From the NCBI GenBank assembly GCA_910577645.1, contig CAJTOL010000003.1, positions 124,001 to 188,000 on the forward strand: 64,000 bases of DNA, in the 5' to 3' direction. The DNA is from an uncultured Lachnospiraceae bacterium. GTDB lineage: Bacteria > Bacillota > Clostridia > Lachnospirales > Lachnospiraceae. The translations under genes were made by a program, and so were the position numbers. This document shows positions 51,126 through 58,377 of the stretch, one piece after another (position 1 is the stretch's first letter; each line of letters starts with the position of its first letter). The notes under the pieces are model-generated. The model was not told the DNA's origin, did no database searches, and worked only from the letters and a program-made list of their open reading frames with translations.

Positions 51126-51231
51126 ATGTGTATTCTCCCTTCCTTGTTAATAATGCTGTGTTTAAAACGGAATCCCGCTGCAGATGCAGCAGCCTTATTA
51201 TAGATGTCTTATGATATATCTTCTACTTAAT

Positions 51232-51258
51232 TTATCGGCAGATTTGGTTAAAAAATAA
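51232..51258 (-). promoter_or_regulatory. Sigma-28-type promoter of the fliD operon
   Basis: On the minus strand TTAT (51255-51258), 15 bases, then a perfect GCCGATAA (51232-51239). It stands directly behind the comFB terminator, whose T-run overlaps the -35 box. Confidence 0.85.
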
Positions 51259-51263
51259 GAAAA

Positions 51264-51309
51264 AAATACGCACCGGCAAAAAGGGATTTGTTTTACCGTG
51301 TGCGTATTT
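51264..51309 (-). terminator. Terminator of the long flagellar operon, after comFB
   Basis: Outer arms 51264-51273 and 51300-51309 are a perfect 10-bp stem, extended by an inner 8-bp stem with one mismatch. On the minus strand it is followed by a run of T residues. It is 25 bases past the comFB stop. Confidence 0.88.
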
Positions 51310-51333
51310 GGATACTGTTTTTTACTGCCGCCT

Positions 51334-52056
51334 CTATGGTTGATGACGGGGATTGTCTCTTACCTGCATACAGGCCTTAATAATCTCCGCAAGGGTATTG
51401 GACTTAAATTTATTCTCATAATAGCCGATAATGGGAGCCATGGCTCCTTCATCTACTACCACATATTTAGCCGGAAGCCCGGTAAGAGCCAGGGCCAGCA
51501 CATCGGCCCGGCACCGGCTGCACATACATACATTATACTCTTCCATGTATTTTTCCAGCTTTTTGCGGCCCAGAATCTCCTCCATTACATTGAGCATATG
51601 ATAGATCTTTTCAGGCTGGCTCTGCTTTTCCTCTGCTTTTTCTGCTGCCGTTTCCTCAGGCTGGTTCTGCTTTTCTTCCGCTTTTTCCTCAGGCTGGCTC
51701 TGCTTTTCTTCCGCTTTTTCCTCAGGCTGGGCCTGCTTTTCTTCCGCTTTTTCCTCTTCCTCTAAATGATTGGTAAGATTATCCAGTATTTGATTCTCTA
51801 TTTTCTGGTTCTGGCTTGACTCGTCCACTACAATCACCCTTTTCTCACCGGAGGAAACCACTTTTACCGGCATCTCTTTATCAGCGGCAGGCAGCGAGGC
51901 TTCCTTTTCCGGCGCATCCTCTCCTTTTATTTCTTGTTCTGACTCCTTCTTTTCCGGCACTTCTTTCAGCTCCTCCTGCTCTGCTCCGGAATCGCCAGAT
52001 CCCCCATTTGTAATAAGGTTCAGCACATGCGATGTCTTATTGGTCTTCTTGGCCAT
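51334..52056 (-). CDS. ComFB family protein (cyclic di-GMP receptor family) with repeat linker
   Basis: The 240 residues start with a charged disordered region. Near-identical repeats of the type EEKAEEKQSQP follow at residues 101-149. The C-terminal ComFB domain (about 152-235) has YNVCMCSRCRADVLALALTG and LPAKYVV. ComFB was named for competence in Bacillus, and recent work on the family points to cyclic di-GMP binding. It lies three bases behind parA and closes the flagellar operon, so a motility role is more likely here than DNA uptake (inference). AAGGAGG precedes the ATG. Confidence 0.85.
   Translation of the reverse strand: MAKKTNKTSHVLNLITNGGSGDSGAEQEELKEVPEKKESEQEIKGEDAPEKEASLPAADKEMPVKVVSSGEKRVIVVDESSQNQKIENQILDNLTNHLEEEEKAEEKQAQPEEKAEEKQSQPEEKAEEKQNQPEETAAEKAEEKQSQPEKIYHMLNVMEEILGRKKLEKYMEEYNVCMCSRCRADVLALALTGLPAKYVVVDEGAMAPIIGYYENKFKSNTLAEIIKACMQVRDNPRHQP
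51610..51756. repeat. Degenerate 33-bp repeats in comFB
   Basis: Codons 101-149 of comFB repeat an 11-residue unit four times with small changes (A, S, N, S at the variable site) and one insert. The unit length is a multiple of three, so changes in copy number keep the frame. Confidence 0.85.
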
Positions 52057-52059
52057 TGC

Positions 52060-52833
52060 TTAGCCCTCCTTAAAATGAATGATTTCCATCACTTCGCGTA
52101 TGAAATCCTGGTAATCGCCCACTGCCGCAGAACGCGGGTTGTAGTCAAAAATGCTTTCTCCGTGGGCAGGCGCTTCGGCAATCGCCACTCCGGTACGGAT
52201 CCGGGTGTCAAATACTCGGGTATCTATCTGTTTTGCAAGCTGCTGAGCCATCTCTAAAACATCTCTGGACAGTAAAGTCCTTCTGTTAAACCGGGTCAAC
52301 AGGATTCCCAGCACGTTAAGCCCGGGATTTACAGAGCTTCTCACCGATTCAATGGTCTCTGTAAGCTGGGACAGGCCCACCAGGCTCAAAATATCGGACG
52401 CCATAGGAATAATCAGGTAATTAGACGCCGTATAAGCATTTACCGTAAGCAGATTCAAAGCCGGAGGGGTATCAATTATCACATAATCATATTCATCTTC
52501 TACAGGCTTGAGAACGTTTTTAAAAATACATTCCCTGCGCCCTAAGTCTACCTGATCCAAGCCGTTGCTGAGCATAATATCTGAGGAAAGGATATCTCCG
52601 TAGGGGGTGGAGCTGACGGCTTCCCGAACCGTCATGGTTCCCTTTAAAGCCTCTAAAGCGCCGGGACCGCTTTGAGATTCCAGCCCCAGACAAAAGCCCA
52701 GGTTTCCCTGAGGATCAAAATCCACTCCCAGCACCCGCTTTCCCGCCAGGGTAAGCCCGGCAATCAAGGCCGCAGATGTGGTAGTCTTGCCAACGCCGCC
52801 CTTCTGATTTGAAACAGTGATAATTGTCGCCAA
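52060..52833 (-). CDS. ParA/Soj-type ATPase
   Basis: This 257-residue P-loop ATPase has the deviant Walker A KGGVGKTTT at residues 11-19, a DFDPQGN motif and IIDTPPAL. This is the ParA/Soj type rather than the MinD or FlhG type. No ParB partner is adjacent. The start is TTG, preceded by GGAGG at seven bases. Its neighbours are comFB behind and a wall-repeat protein before. A role in placing flagella or chemotaxis arrays is inferred from context. Confidence 0.88.
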   Translation of the reverse strand: MATIITVSNQKGGVGKTTTSAALIAGLTLAGKRVLGVDFDPQGNLGFCLGLESQSGPGALEALKGTMTVREAVSSTPYGDILSSDIMLSNGLDQVDLGRRECIFKNVLKPVEDEYDYVIIDTPPALNLLTVNAYTASNYLIIPMASDILSLVGLSQLTETIESVRSSVNPGLNVLGILLTRFNRRTLLSRDVLEMAQQLAKQIDTRVFDTRIRTGVAIAEAPAHGESIFDYNPRSAAVGDYQDFIREVMEIIHFKEG

Positions 52834-52891
52834 AATGTTACCTCCGAAAGTATTTCTATCATTTTATGTAGCAGTCTAAACTGCCTTTGTA

Positions 52892-53821
52892 CTATAACCC
52901 CCACAAATACAGTTCTTTTGTGGACGGGGCTTGATCCACCGCCTGTTTCACATTCTCTTCATCCAAAGGGAGAATTCCCTGAAGAGTTCCGGCTCCGGCC
53001 TCCCTCTCCGCCTGGCTCAGGATATCCTGCCAATCTTTATAGTCTGTCTCTTCTCCGTTGATGTAGCCTACCGGATCTCCCCAGTCATTAGTTTCTGTGA
53101 CAAACTGCCATACAGGCTCAAAACAGGAGTCTCTGTCTCTCATAACAAAATAATCCTGACTCCCACCGTCTTTTTCCTCCATAATCAGCCAGGCGCATTG
53201 GCTCTCCGGATTCCAGGACATTCTGGAAGTCTGTCCGCTTTCTTCGTCAGACTCCACAGTAATCTCCAGTTTTTGATCATCCGGATCCCAGACTGCCGCC
53301 AAAAGCACCTGATCCGGATCGGTTACCCGGTTAAACACTGCAATATCCTTATAGCCGTCGCCGTTAAAGTCAAAAAGGACAAAGCCCGGCTGTTCCTGGG
53401 CCTGATCCGTCTTTTTTTTGCCGGATTTTTTTCTGTTTGAAAGAAGCAGCTTTTTTACAGCCTTTCTGTAATCATCAAATTCCGTAAGGGCCGTGCCGTC
53501 CGGCCCTACGTATTTATCATCCTTGGTGAAGGTATTATAGCATTTTGCCCCATCCTCCCCCATATAGTAACGGCTTCCGTCTTCTTTGTCCACTACCCAG
53601 CCTGTTTTCATATATCCTTTGGCGTCTAAATAATATTCTTTCCCATCATAGGTAATCCATTCATCCATTACCGGTTCTCCAGGCTCATAACAGTACATCC
53701 ATCGTTTGCCATCATCTGAAGCTACCCATGTTCCCTTGGGCGCCCCATAGGCAGTAATTGATGCGCCCAATATGAGGAAAGCCGCCAGCCCGGTGAGGAT
53801 TCGGTTTCTTCGTCTTACCAA
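52892..53821 (-). CDS. Secreted protein with wall-binding repeats in the flagellar operon
   Basis: The product of 309 residues has a signal peptide (MVRRRNRIL, hydrophobic core, AYG end), then two to three wall-binding repeats (DEWITYDGKEYYLDAKGYMK and similar). A domain follows with FDFNGDGYKDIAVFN, an FG-GAP-like calcium-binding pattern. The start is TTG with GGGG upstream. It lies between cheV and parA. The function is unknown; it is the third wall-repeat protein encoded among flagellar genes here. Confidence 0.8.
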   Translation of the reverse strand: MVRRRNRILTGLAAFLILGASITAYGAPKGTWVASDDGKRWMYCYEPGEPVMDEWITYDGKEYYLDAKGYMKTGWVVDKEDGSRYYMGEDGAKCYNTFTKDDKYVGPDGTALTEFDDYRKAVKKLLLSNRKKSGKKKTDQAQEQPGFVLFDFNGDGYKDIAVFNRVTDPDQVLLAAVWDPDDQKLEITVESDEESGQTSRMSWNPESQCAWLIMEEKDGGSQDYFVMRDRDSCFEPVWQFVTETNDWGDPVGYINGEETDYKDWQDILSQAEREAGAGTLQGILPLDEENVKQAVDQAPSTKELYLWGL

Positions 53822-53869
53822 ACTTTCCCCTTTCCTGACATGCTTTTCATATCATAAAGACATTATGTA

Positions 53870-54808
53870 TTAATAGTTTGCAGTCTGCCGCTTAAATCTA
53901 TCCAGAAGATCATCCAAAATTGTAATTAACTTTCCGATCTCCGGCTTGGCAAGCTGCTCGTCAGCTCCCAGCTCTTCTCCCTTTTTCCTCATCTGCTCAT
54001 CAATCAGAGAGGAGAAAATCACTACCGGAAGTTTCTTTAAATTGGGATGTTCCTTTACCAGCTTGGTCAAACGGTGTCCGTCCATTTCCGGCATTTCAAT
54101 ATCCGTAATGATCAGATTTACCTTCTGATACAGAGCCGGATCCTCGCTGATGGATCTGAGGTAATTCCATGCCTCCTGGCCGCTGTTAAAGTTGGAGATC
54201 TGGGTAAAGCCGGCCCTCTCCAGAGAATCGTCAATCATCCTGCGGAGAAGAACGGAATCCTCTACCACCATAATAGGAGAGTTATTAATCGGACGTACGC
54301 CTAGACTTTCTACTTCAGACACCTGAATCGTGGTCTCGGGAGAAATCTCAGCTACAATTTTCTCAAAGTCCAGAATCGACACCAATTGGTCCTCGCACTG
54401 GGCAATTCCGGTGGTAATACTCTCTACGCCGTTTGCCAGAGTTTTATCCGGCTTCTGGATAGCTTTCCAGGAAATCCGGCTGATCCCCTCAATACTCTGT
54501 ACCCGGAATGCAACTGTCATCCGGTTAAAATTGGTTATAATAAATAAGTCTCTGGGGGTTTTCTCAGCCATCTCGCCGGAAAGATAGTGGGAAAGGTTGA
54601 TTACGGTGATCAGGGTATCCCTGGGCTTAAAAATACCTTCAACGGAAGGATGAGCGTGGGGCATAGGTTTCACTTTAGAACTCATGATGATTTCCTGTAC
54701 TTTCGCTACATTAATACCATAAAATTCCCCTTGCACGGTAAATTTCATTACCTCTATCTCATTGGTTCCTGATTCCAGCAAAATTTTATCTCTTTCTTGT
54801 GTTTCCAT
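53870..54808 (-). CDS. cheV: Chemotaxis coupling protein CheV
   Basis: CheV joins a CheW domain (about 15-160) and a receiver domain (about 175-305) with phosphoacceptor D236 (IITDIEMPEMDGHRL) and acidic pair E183/D184. It couples receptors to CheA and adapts through phosphorylation. The length of 312 residues is normal. GGAAGGAG lies upstream of the ATG. Confidence 0.95.
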   Translation of the reverse strand: METQERDKILLESGTNEIEVMKFTVQGEFYGINVAKVQEIIMSSKVKPMPHAHPSVEGIFKPRDTLITVINLSHYLSGEMAEKTPRDLFIITNFNRMTVAFRVQSIEGISRISWKAIQKPDKTLANGVESITTGIAQCEDQLVSILDFEKIVAEISPETTIQVSEVESLGVRPINNSPIMVVEDSVLLRRMIDDSLERAGFTQISNFNSGQEAWNYLRSISEDPALYQKVNLIITDIEMPEMDGHRLTKLVKEHPNLKKLPVVIFSSLIDEQMRKKGEELGADEQLAKPEIGKLITILDDLLDRFKRQTANY

Positions 54809-54832
54809 TGCCTGCGTTCTCCTTCCTTTACT

Positions 54833-55318
54833 CTATAAGAATTTTTCAGCCCGTCCAAAGGTCCTGACAGACACGGCTCCGGTCTGAATATTCAAAATCA
54901 TGGTTCTTGCGTAGCTTCCGCCCGTATCTTCCGCAGAGACCCGCAGTCCCTCCCGCATCAGAGTCTGCTTTACTGCAGCTTCGTTGCGTTGTCCGATATT
55001 TCCGAAATCCGCGTTGCCGCTGATCTCAAACATCTTGGCCCCGCCTGCAATTTTTACTATGGTTCTGGACTTTACCATACCGAAAGCCGTAAGCTTACGG
55101 ACAGTCTCATGGATCCCGGAATCCGCATATTTAAAGATATTGGCATCCCTGGTATCCACCCGTGACGGCAGCATAATGTGCAGCAAGGCTCCCAAACGGA
55201 GCTGGGGGTCATAGAAAGTGATGCCGATACAGGATCCGAGGGCATATGTAATAATCGTTCCCTCGTTCCTGGTAAGTTTCATGTCTCCAATTCCTACTTT
55301 TAATTCCTTCTCAAACAT
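54833..55318 (-). CDS. cheD: Chemoreceptor glutamine deamidase CheD
   Basis: CheD deamidates glutamines on chemoreceptors and stimulates CheC. The catalytic cysteine (in ALGSCIGITFYDP) and histidine (in GALLHIMLP) are present and 17 residues apart. ATG 55318 overlaps the cheC stop by one base (TAATG), with AGGGG upstream. An in-frame TTG two codons before is less likely. The length is 161 residues. Confidence 0.93.
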   Translation of the reverse strand: MFEKELKVGIGDMKLTRNEGTIITYALGSCIGITFYDPQLRLGALLHIMLPSRVDTRDANIFKYADSGIHETVRKLTAFGMVKSRTIVKIAGGAKMFEISGNADFGNIGQRNEAAVKQTLMREGLRVSAEDTGGSYARTMILNIQTGAVSVRTFGRAEKFL

Positions 55319-55938
55319 TAGCAAACCCCTAATTTTTCAAGAATATCGTTTAGGGAGCGGATATCCGGAAGCATTAGCAGCCAACCCGGAAGCTTCTGTC
55401 CCTCCATAAGAAAGTCAGCGTTAAAATACATCAGTTTATCTGTCTCATAGCCATATTCGGCAATAGGCACGGTAAGGATGCCTCCCAGCATATTTACCGT
55501 AGCGCTGGGAACAGAAAGGTTAATGTCTACTCCCACCAGTTTGGAAAATGCGTTTACATAAGAACAGATAATAATATTTCCTACTTCCACCAGAGCCGAA
55601 TAGCCTATCTCATCCAGCTCCATAAAGTCTTTGCAGCTTTGCCCCATCAATTTTTCTAAAATTACATGGGCAAAATCCGCATTGAAAAGAAACAGCATCA
55701 GGCCGTTTATCTGGCCGTCCATTTTTACCAGAACACCCGTAACAATTTCCTCCGGGTTTCCGATACGTCCAATGGCTTCCTCATATCCTAAAACACTAAT
55801 TTCAGGAAGGGTAATTCTTATTTCCTTCTGCAGAAGCTTTGACAGGGACGTGGCCGCATGGCTGGTACCAATGCTTCCTATCTCTTTCATTACGTCCAGC
55901 TCCTGGAGATTCATGTCTTCATAATGCCTGATCTTCAT
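55318..55938 (-). CDS. cheC: CheY-P phosphatase CheC, first site degenerate
   Basis: CheC removes phosphate from CheY and pairs with CheD. The family usually has two active helices with the pattern D/S-x3-E-x2-N. The second (S114, E118, N121 in SALVEVGNIII) is intact. The first reads D15, E19, S22, so the asparagine is serine and this site is probably inactive. The length is 206 residues. It is preceded by GGGAGGG and overlaps cheD. Confidence 0.93.
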   Translation of the reverse strand: MKIRHYEDMNLQELDVMKEIGSIGTSHAATSLSKLLQKEIRITLPEISVLGYEEAIGRIGNPEEIVTGVLVKMDGQINGLMLFLFNADFAHVILEKLMGQSCKDFMELDEIGYSALVEVGNIIICSYVNAFSKLVGVDINLSVPSATVNMLGGILTVPIAEYGYETDKLMYFNADFLMEGQKLPGWLLMLPDIRSLNDILEKLGVC

Positions 55939-55957
55939 AGCTTTGTTGTCCCTCCCT

Positions 55958-56752
55958 TTATCCCCTTAAGCTATTAATGGTTCCTGTAATTTCATCGGAA
56001 GTTGTAACCACCCTTGCCGCAAAGGAAAAGGCTCTCTGACATTCAATCATCCTGGTTATCTCTTTTGCCATATCAGTTCCGGAACCCTCCAGAACGCCCT
56101 GGGCCAGGCCCGGATTCTCTACTAAAACAGGCTCCATTCCGGTATTTCCTACGGTATATTCGTTGTTCCCCACGCTGAGCAGGCGGCTGGGGTTGGAAAA
56201 CGTATACACGCTTACTCTGGGCCGATCCTCGTCTTCCTCCCCATCGTAATCGTCTTCATAATCCTCCTCATAGTCGCCACCCTCCAGGGCTTCCCGCATA
56301 GCCTCCACATCTGCTACCTCCAGCAAAAGCGGCTGACGGTTCTGATCCAGCACCAGCTTGCCTGACTCTGTAGTCAGATAAAAACCATCCTCTCTCTCCC
56401 CACGGTGGAATCGGCCGCTTCTGGTATAAGTAATCTCCCCGGACACCGGATCCTGAAGCATGAAAAAGGCATTGGGCTGGGTAATGGCATAGTCATATTC
56501 CAGGCCGGTTTCCCGCATAGCGGAAACTCCGAAATCAGTGTTCGTTCTCTGAACCCTCACTCCGGCCCCGGCGGTAAGCTGGGTTACTGCCTCCGGAGAA
56601 TCGTTGAGGTTGTAGTTAATCAGCTCTGAAAACACTGCCGTCTTAGGCTTAAATCCATTGTTATTCACATTGGCAAGGTTATTTGCAACTACGCTAAGCT
56701 TTCTGGAACAGTGATCTGCTCCTATGGCTCCTACATAAAATGACATATTCAT
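55958..56752 (-). CDS. Flagellar rod/hook-basal body protein (FlgG/FlhP type) with acidic insert
   Basis: This 264-residue protein of the FlgF/FlgG family forms part of the flagellar rod. The N-terminal motif (LSVVANNLANVNNNGFK) and the C-terminal helix (EITRMIECQRAFSFAARVV) are typical. Residues 160-176 form an almost purely aspartate, glutamate and tyrosine stretch, which is not usual for the family. AGGAGG precedes the ATG. It lies 13 bases behind its paralogue. Confidence 0.9.
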   Translation of the reverse strand: MNMSFYVGAIGADHCSRKLSVVANNLANVNNNGFKPKTAVFSELINYNLNDSPEAVTQLTAGAGVRVQRTNTDFGVSAMRETGLEYDYAITQPNAFFMLQDPVSGEITYTRSGRFHRGEREDGFYLTTESGKLVLDQNRQPLLLEVADVEAMREALEGGDYEEDYEDDYDGEEDEDRPRVSVYTFSNPSRLLSVGNNEYTVGNTGMEPVLVENPGLAQGVLEGSGTDMAKEITRMIECQRAFSFAARVVTTSDEITGTINSLRG

Positions 56753-56765
56753 TGGGGTGTCCTCC

Positions 56766-57575
56766 TTATAGCCTTCCTATCTCCACCACGGATTTGCTCA
56801 TAATCTGATCATACATTTTAAGAGCCTGGGCAGCGCCCTGAAGAGCTCTCTGGGCCGACATCATGGCGGTCATCTCATTTACCATATTGACATTGGATTT
56901 TTCCAGGCTCTGCCAGATAATCTTTGTTTCCTCCCCATTGGAACCGGTCGGAATCTGGGCCTGGCCGGTAGAAAAAATGCCGTTGTCTTCTCTTTGAAGC
57001 TGGTCGTAATCTGCAAAATCTACCACCTTCAGGGTTCCGTAATTCTGGACTTCTGTCTCTACCTCATAATTGTCCCCTTCCTCCCCGGTCATGACAAGGG
57101 AAAAGGTAATATTCCCCCGGCTGTCCACGCTAAAATCCTCGTTATCAATGTGAATCGGCTGGTTTTCTGTGGAGAGAACCCGGCCCACCCCCGGAAGCTC
57201 CAGGTAGCCCTCATTGTCCACGGCAAAGGCTCCGTTTCTGGTGTAACGCTCCCCGCCTGCGGTCTGAATACAGAAAAAGCCTTTTCCGGAAAGGGCAACG
57301 TCAAAAATCCCGTCCGTCACCTCGAAGCTTCCCTGCTCATAGTTGACATAAGTTCTGTCTGCCGCCTTAATTCGGGAAGTGGTAGCCAAAGGCTCCGGAT
57401 TCGCTTTCGACGTTCTTCCGGTACGGTAAAGCATTTCCTCCTGGAAGGTAGTGCTGACCATGGTATCCTGTTTGTAGCCAGGGGTCTGGACATTGACCAT
57501 ATTGTTGCCGATAACATTCAGGTTCCTGCTCTGGGTAAGCATACCTGACGCAAGCTTATAAAATCCATCATACAT
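56766..57575 (-). CDS. Flagellar rod/hook-basal body protein (FlgG/FlhO type)
   Basis: This second FlgF/FlgG-type rod protein has 269 residues. The N-terminus has LNVIGNNMVNVQTPGYKQD. The core includes SGKGFFCIQTAGGERYTRNG, and the C-terminal helix reads NMVNEMTAMMSAQRALQGAA. The pair between sigma-28 and cheC matches flhO-flhP in gene order. AAGGAG precedes the ATG. Confidence 0.92.
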   Translation of the reverse strand: MYDGFYKLASGMLTQSRNLNVIGNNMVNVQTPGYKQDTMVSTTFQEEMLYRTGRTSKANPEPLATTSRIKAADRTYVNYEQGSFEVTDGIFDVALSGKGFFCIQTAGGERYTRNGAFAVDNEGYLELPGVGRVLSTENQPIHIDNEDFSVDSRGNITFSLVMTGEEGDNYEVETEVQNYGTLKVVDFADYDQLQREDNGIFSTGQAQIPTGSNGEETKIIWQSLEKSNVNMVNEMTAMMSAQRALQGAAQALKMYDQIMSKSVVEIGRL

Positions 57576-57593
57576 TGCTTTCTCTCCTTGTCA

Positions 57594-58367
57594 CTACATT
57601 AAATATTTATTCATATAAGTCTTCAGCTTTTTAATGGCAGCGCTATGAATCTGGGAAATCCTCGGTTCACTGACCTGCATTACCTGGGCAATCTGGCTCA
57701 TATTCAGCTCTTCTACATAGTATAGCGAGATAACCATCTTTTCCTTTTCCTTAAGGCTTTCTATGGCATCTGTCAGGGTTTTGACCACCTCGCCCTGAAG
57801 ATAAGCTCTCTCCGGCTGGGAGGCAGTATCATTGTTTGCTATCTGGAAAGCCTGGCGTTCTTCGCTGTCTCCCATTATCATATCCAGAGACAGCACGTTC
57901 ATCATAGTACTCATCCTCTGAATCTTCTGGCATTTTTTTACATTCATCTGAAGATGCTTTGCCAGCTCCTCATCAGAAGGAGAACGGCCCATTTCCTCTG
58001 ACAAATGCTCTCTGGCCATTTCAATGGATTTGTTCTGCTTATGGTAATCCCTGGGCATCCAGTCATTTTTCCTTACCTGGTCTATTACCATCCCCCGGAT
58101 GCGCCGGGATATAAATGTCTCAAACTTATTATCCTTCTCCGGGTCGTATCTGTCAATCCCTTTCATAATGGCAATGACACCTTCGTTGATAATATCTTCC
58201 TGTTGAGCAAAACCGGAATAAAGATTCTGGGTCTGGATTGCCACCGCTTTTACAATATAGAGATACCTGAGGGTAAGCTCCTGTTTAATATAAGGATCCT
58301 TTGTTTGCTTATAAGCTGCAAACAGCTCTTCATTTGTTTTATCCTTCCATTCATCAATGCCTGCCAT
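57594..58367 (-). CDS. Flagellar sigma factor sigma-28 (FliA/SigD)
   Basis: Sigma-28 directs RNA polymerase to late flagellar and chemotaxis promoters. The 257 residues cover regions 2 to 4: AIMKGIDRYDPEKDNKFETF (2.1-2.3), RIRGMVIDQVRKNDWMPR (2.4-3.0) and VISLYYVEELNMSQIAQVMQ with VSEPRISQIH (4.2). It lies between flhA and the rod protein genes. Its targets in this window are probably the six promoters with GCCGATAA-like -10 boxes. Its inhibitor FlgM is encoded at 40090. GAGGGG precedes the ATG. Confidence 0.94.
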   Translation of the reverse strand: MAGIDEWKDKTNEELFAAYKQTKDPYIKQELTLRYLYIVKAVAIQTQNLYSGFAQQEDIINEGVIAIMKGIDRYDPEKDNKFETFISRRIRGMVIDQVRKNDWMPRDYHKQNKSIEMAREHLSEEMGRSPSDEELAKHLQMNVKKCQKIQRMSTMMNVLSLDMIMGDSEERQAFQIANNDTASQPERAYLQGEVVKTLTDAIESLKEKEKMVISLYYVEELNMSQIAQVMQVSEPRISQIHSAAIKKLKTYMNKYLM

Positions 58368-58377
58368 AATCTGCCCC

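Noticed and set aside
51334..52056. Competence function for the ComFB protein
   Set aside because: No competence genes are nearby. The family name is historical, and the operon is flagellar.
52060..52833. Plasmid or chromosome partition function for ParA, with a replication origin nearby
   Set aside because: No ParB, no parS-like palindromes and no dnaA boxes were seen around it. It sits inside a flagellar operon.
52868..52886. Small hairpin (GCAGT, TTAG loop, ACTGC) between the wall-repeat gene and parA as a terminator
   Set aside because: The stem is only five base pairs and no T-run follows; transcription probably continues into parA.
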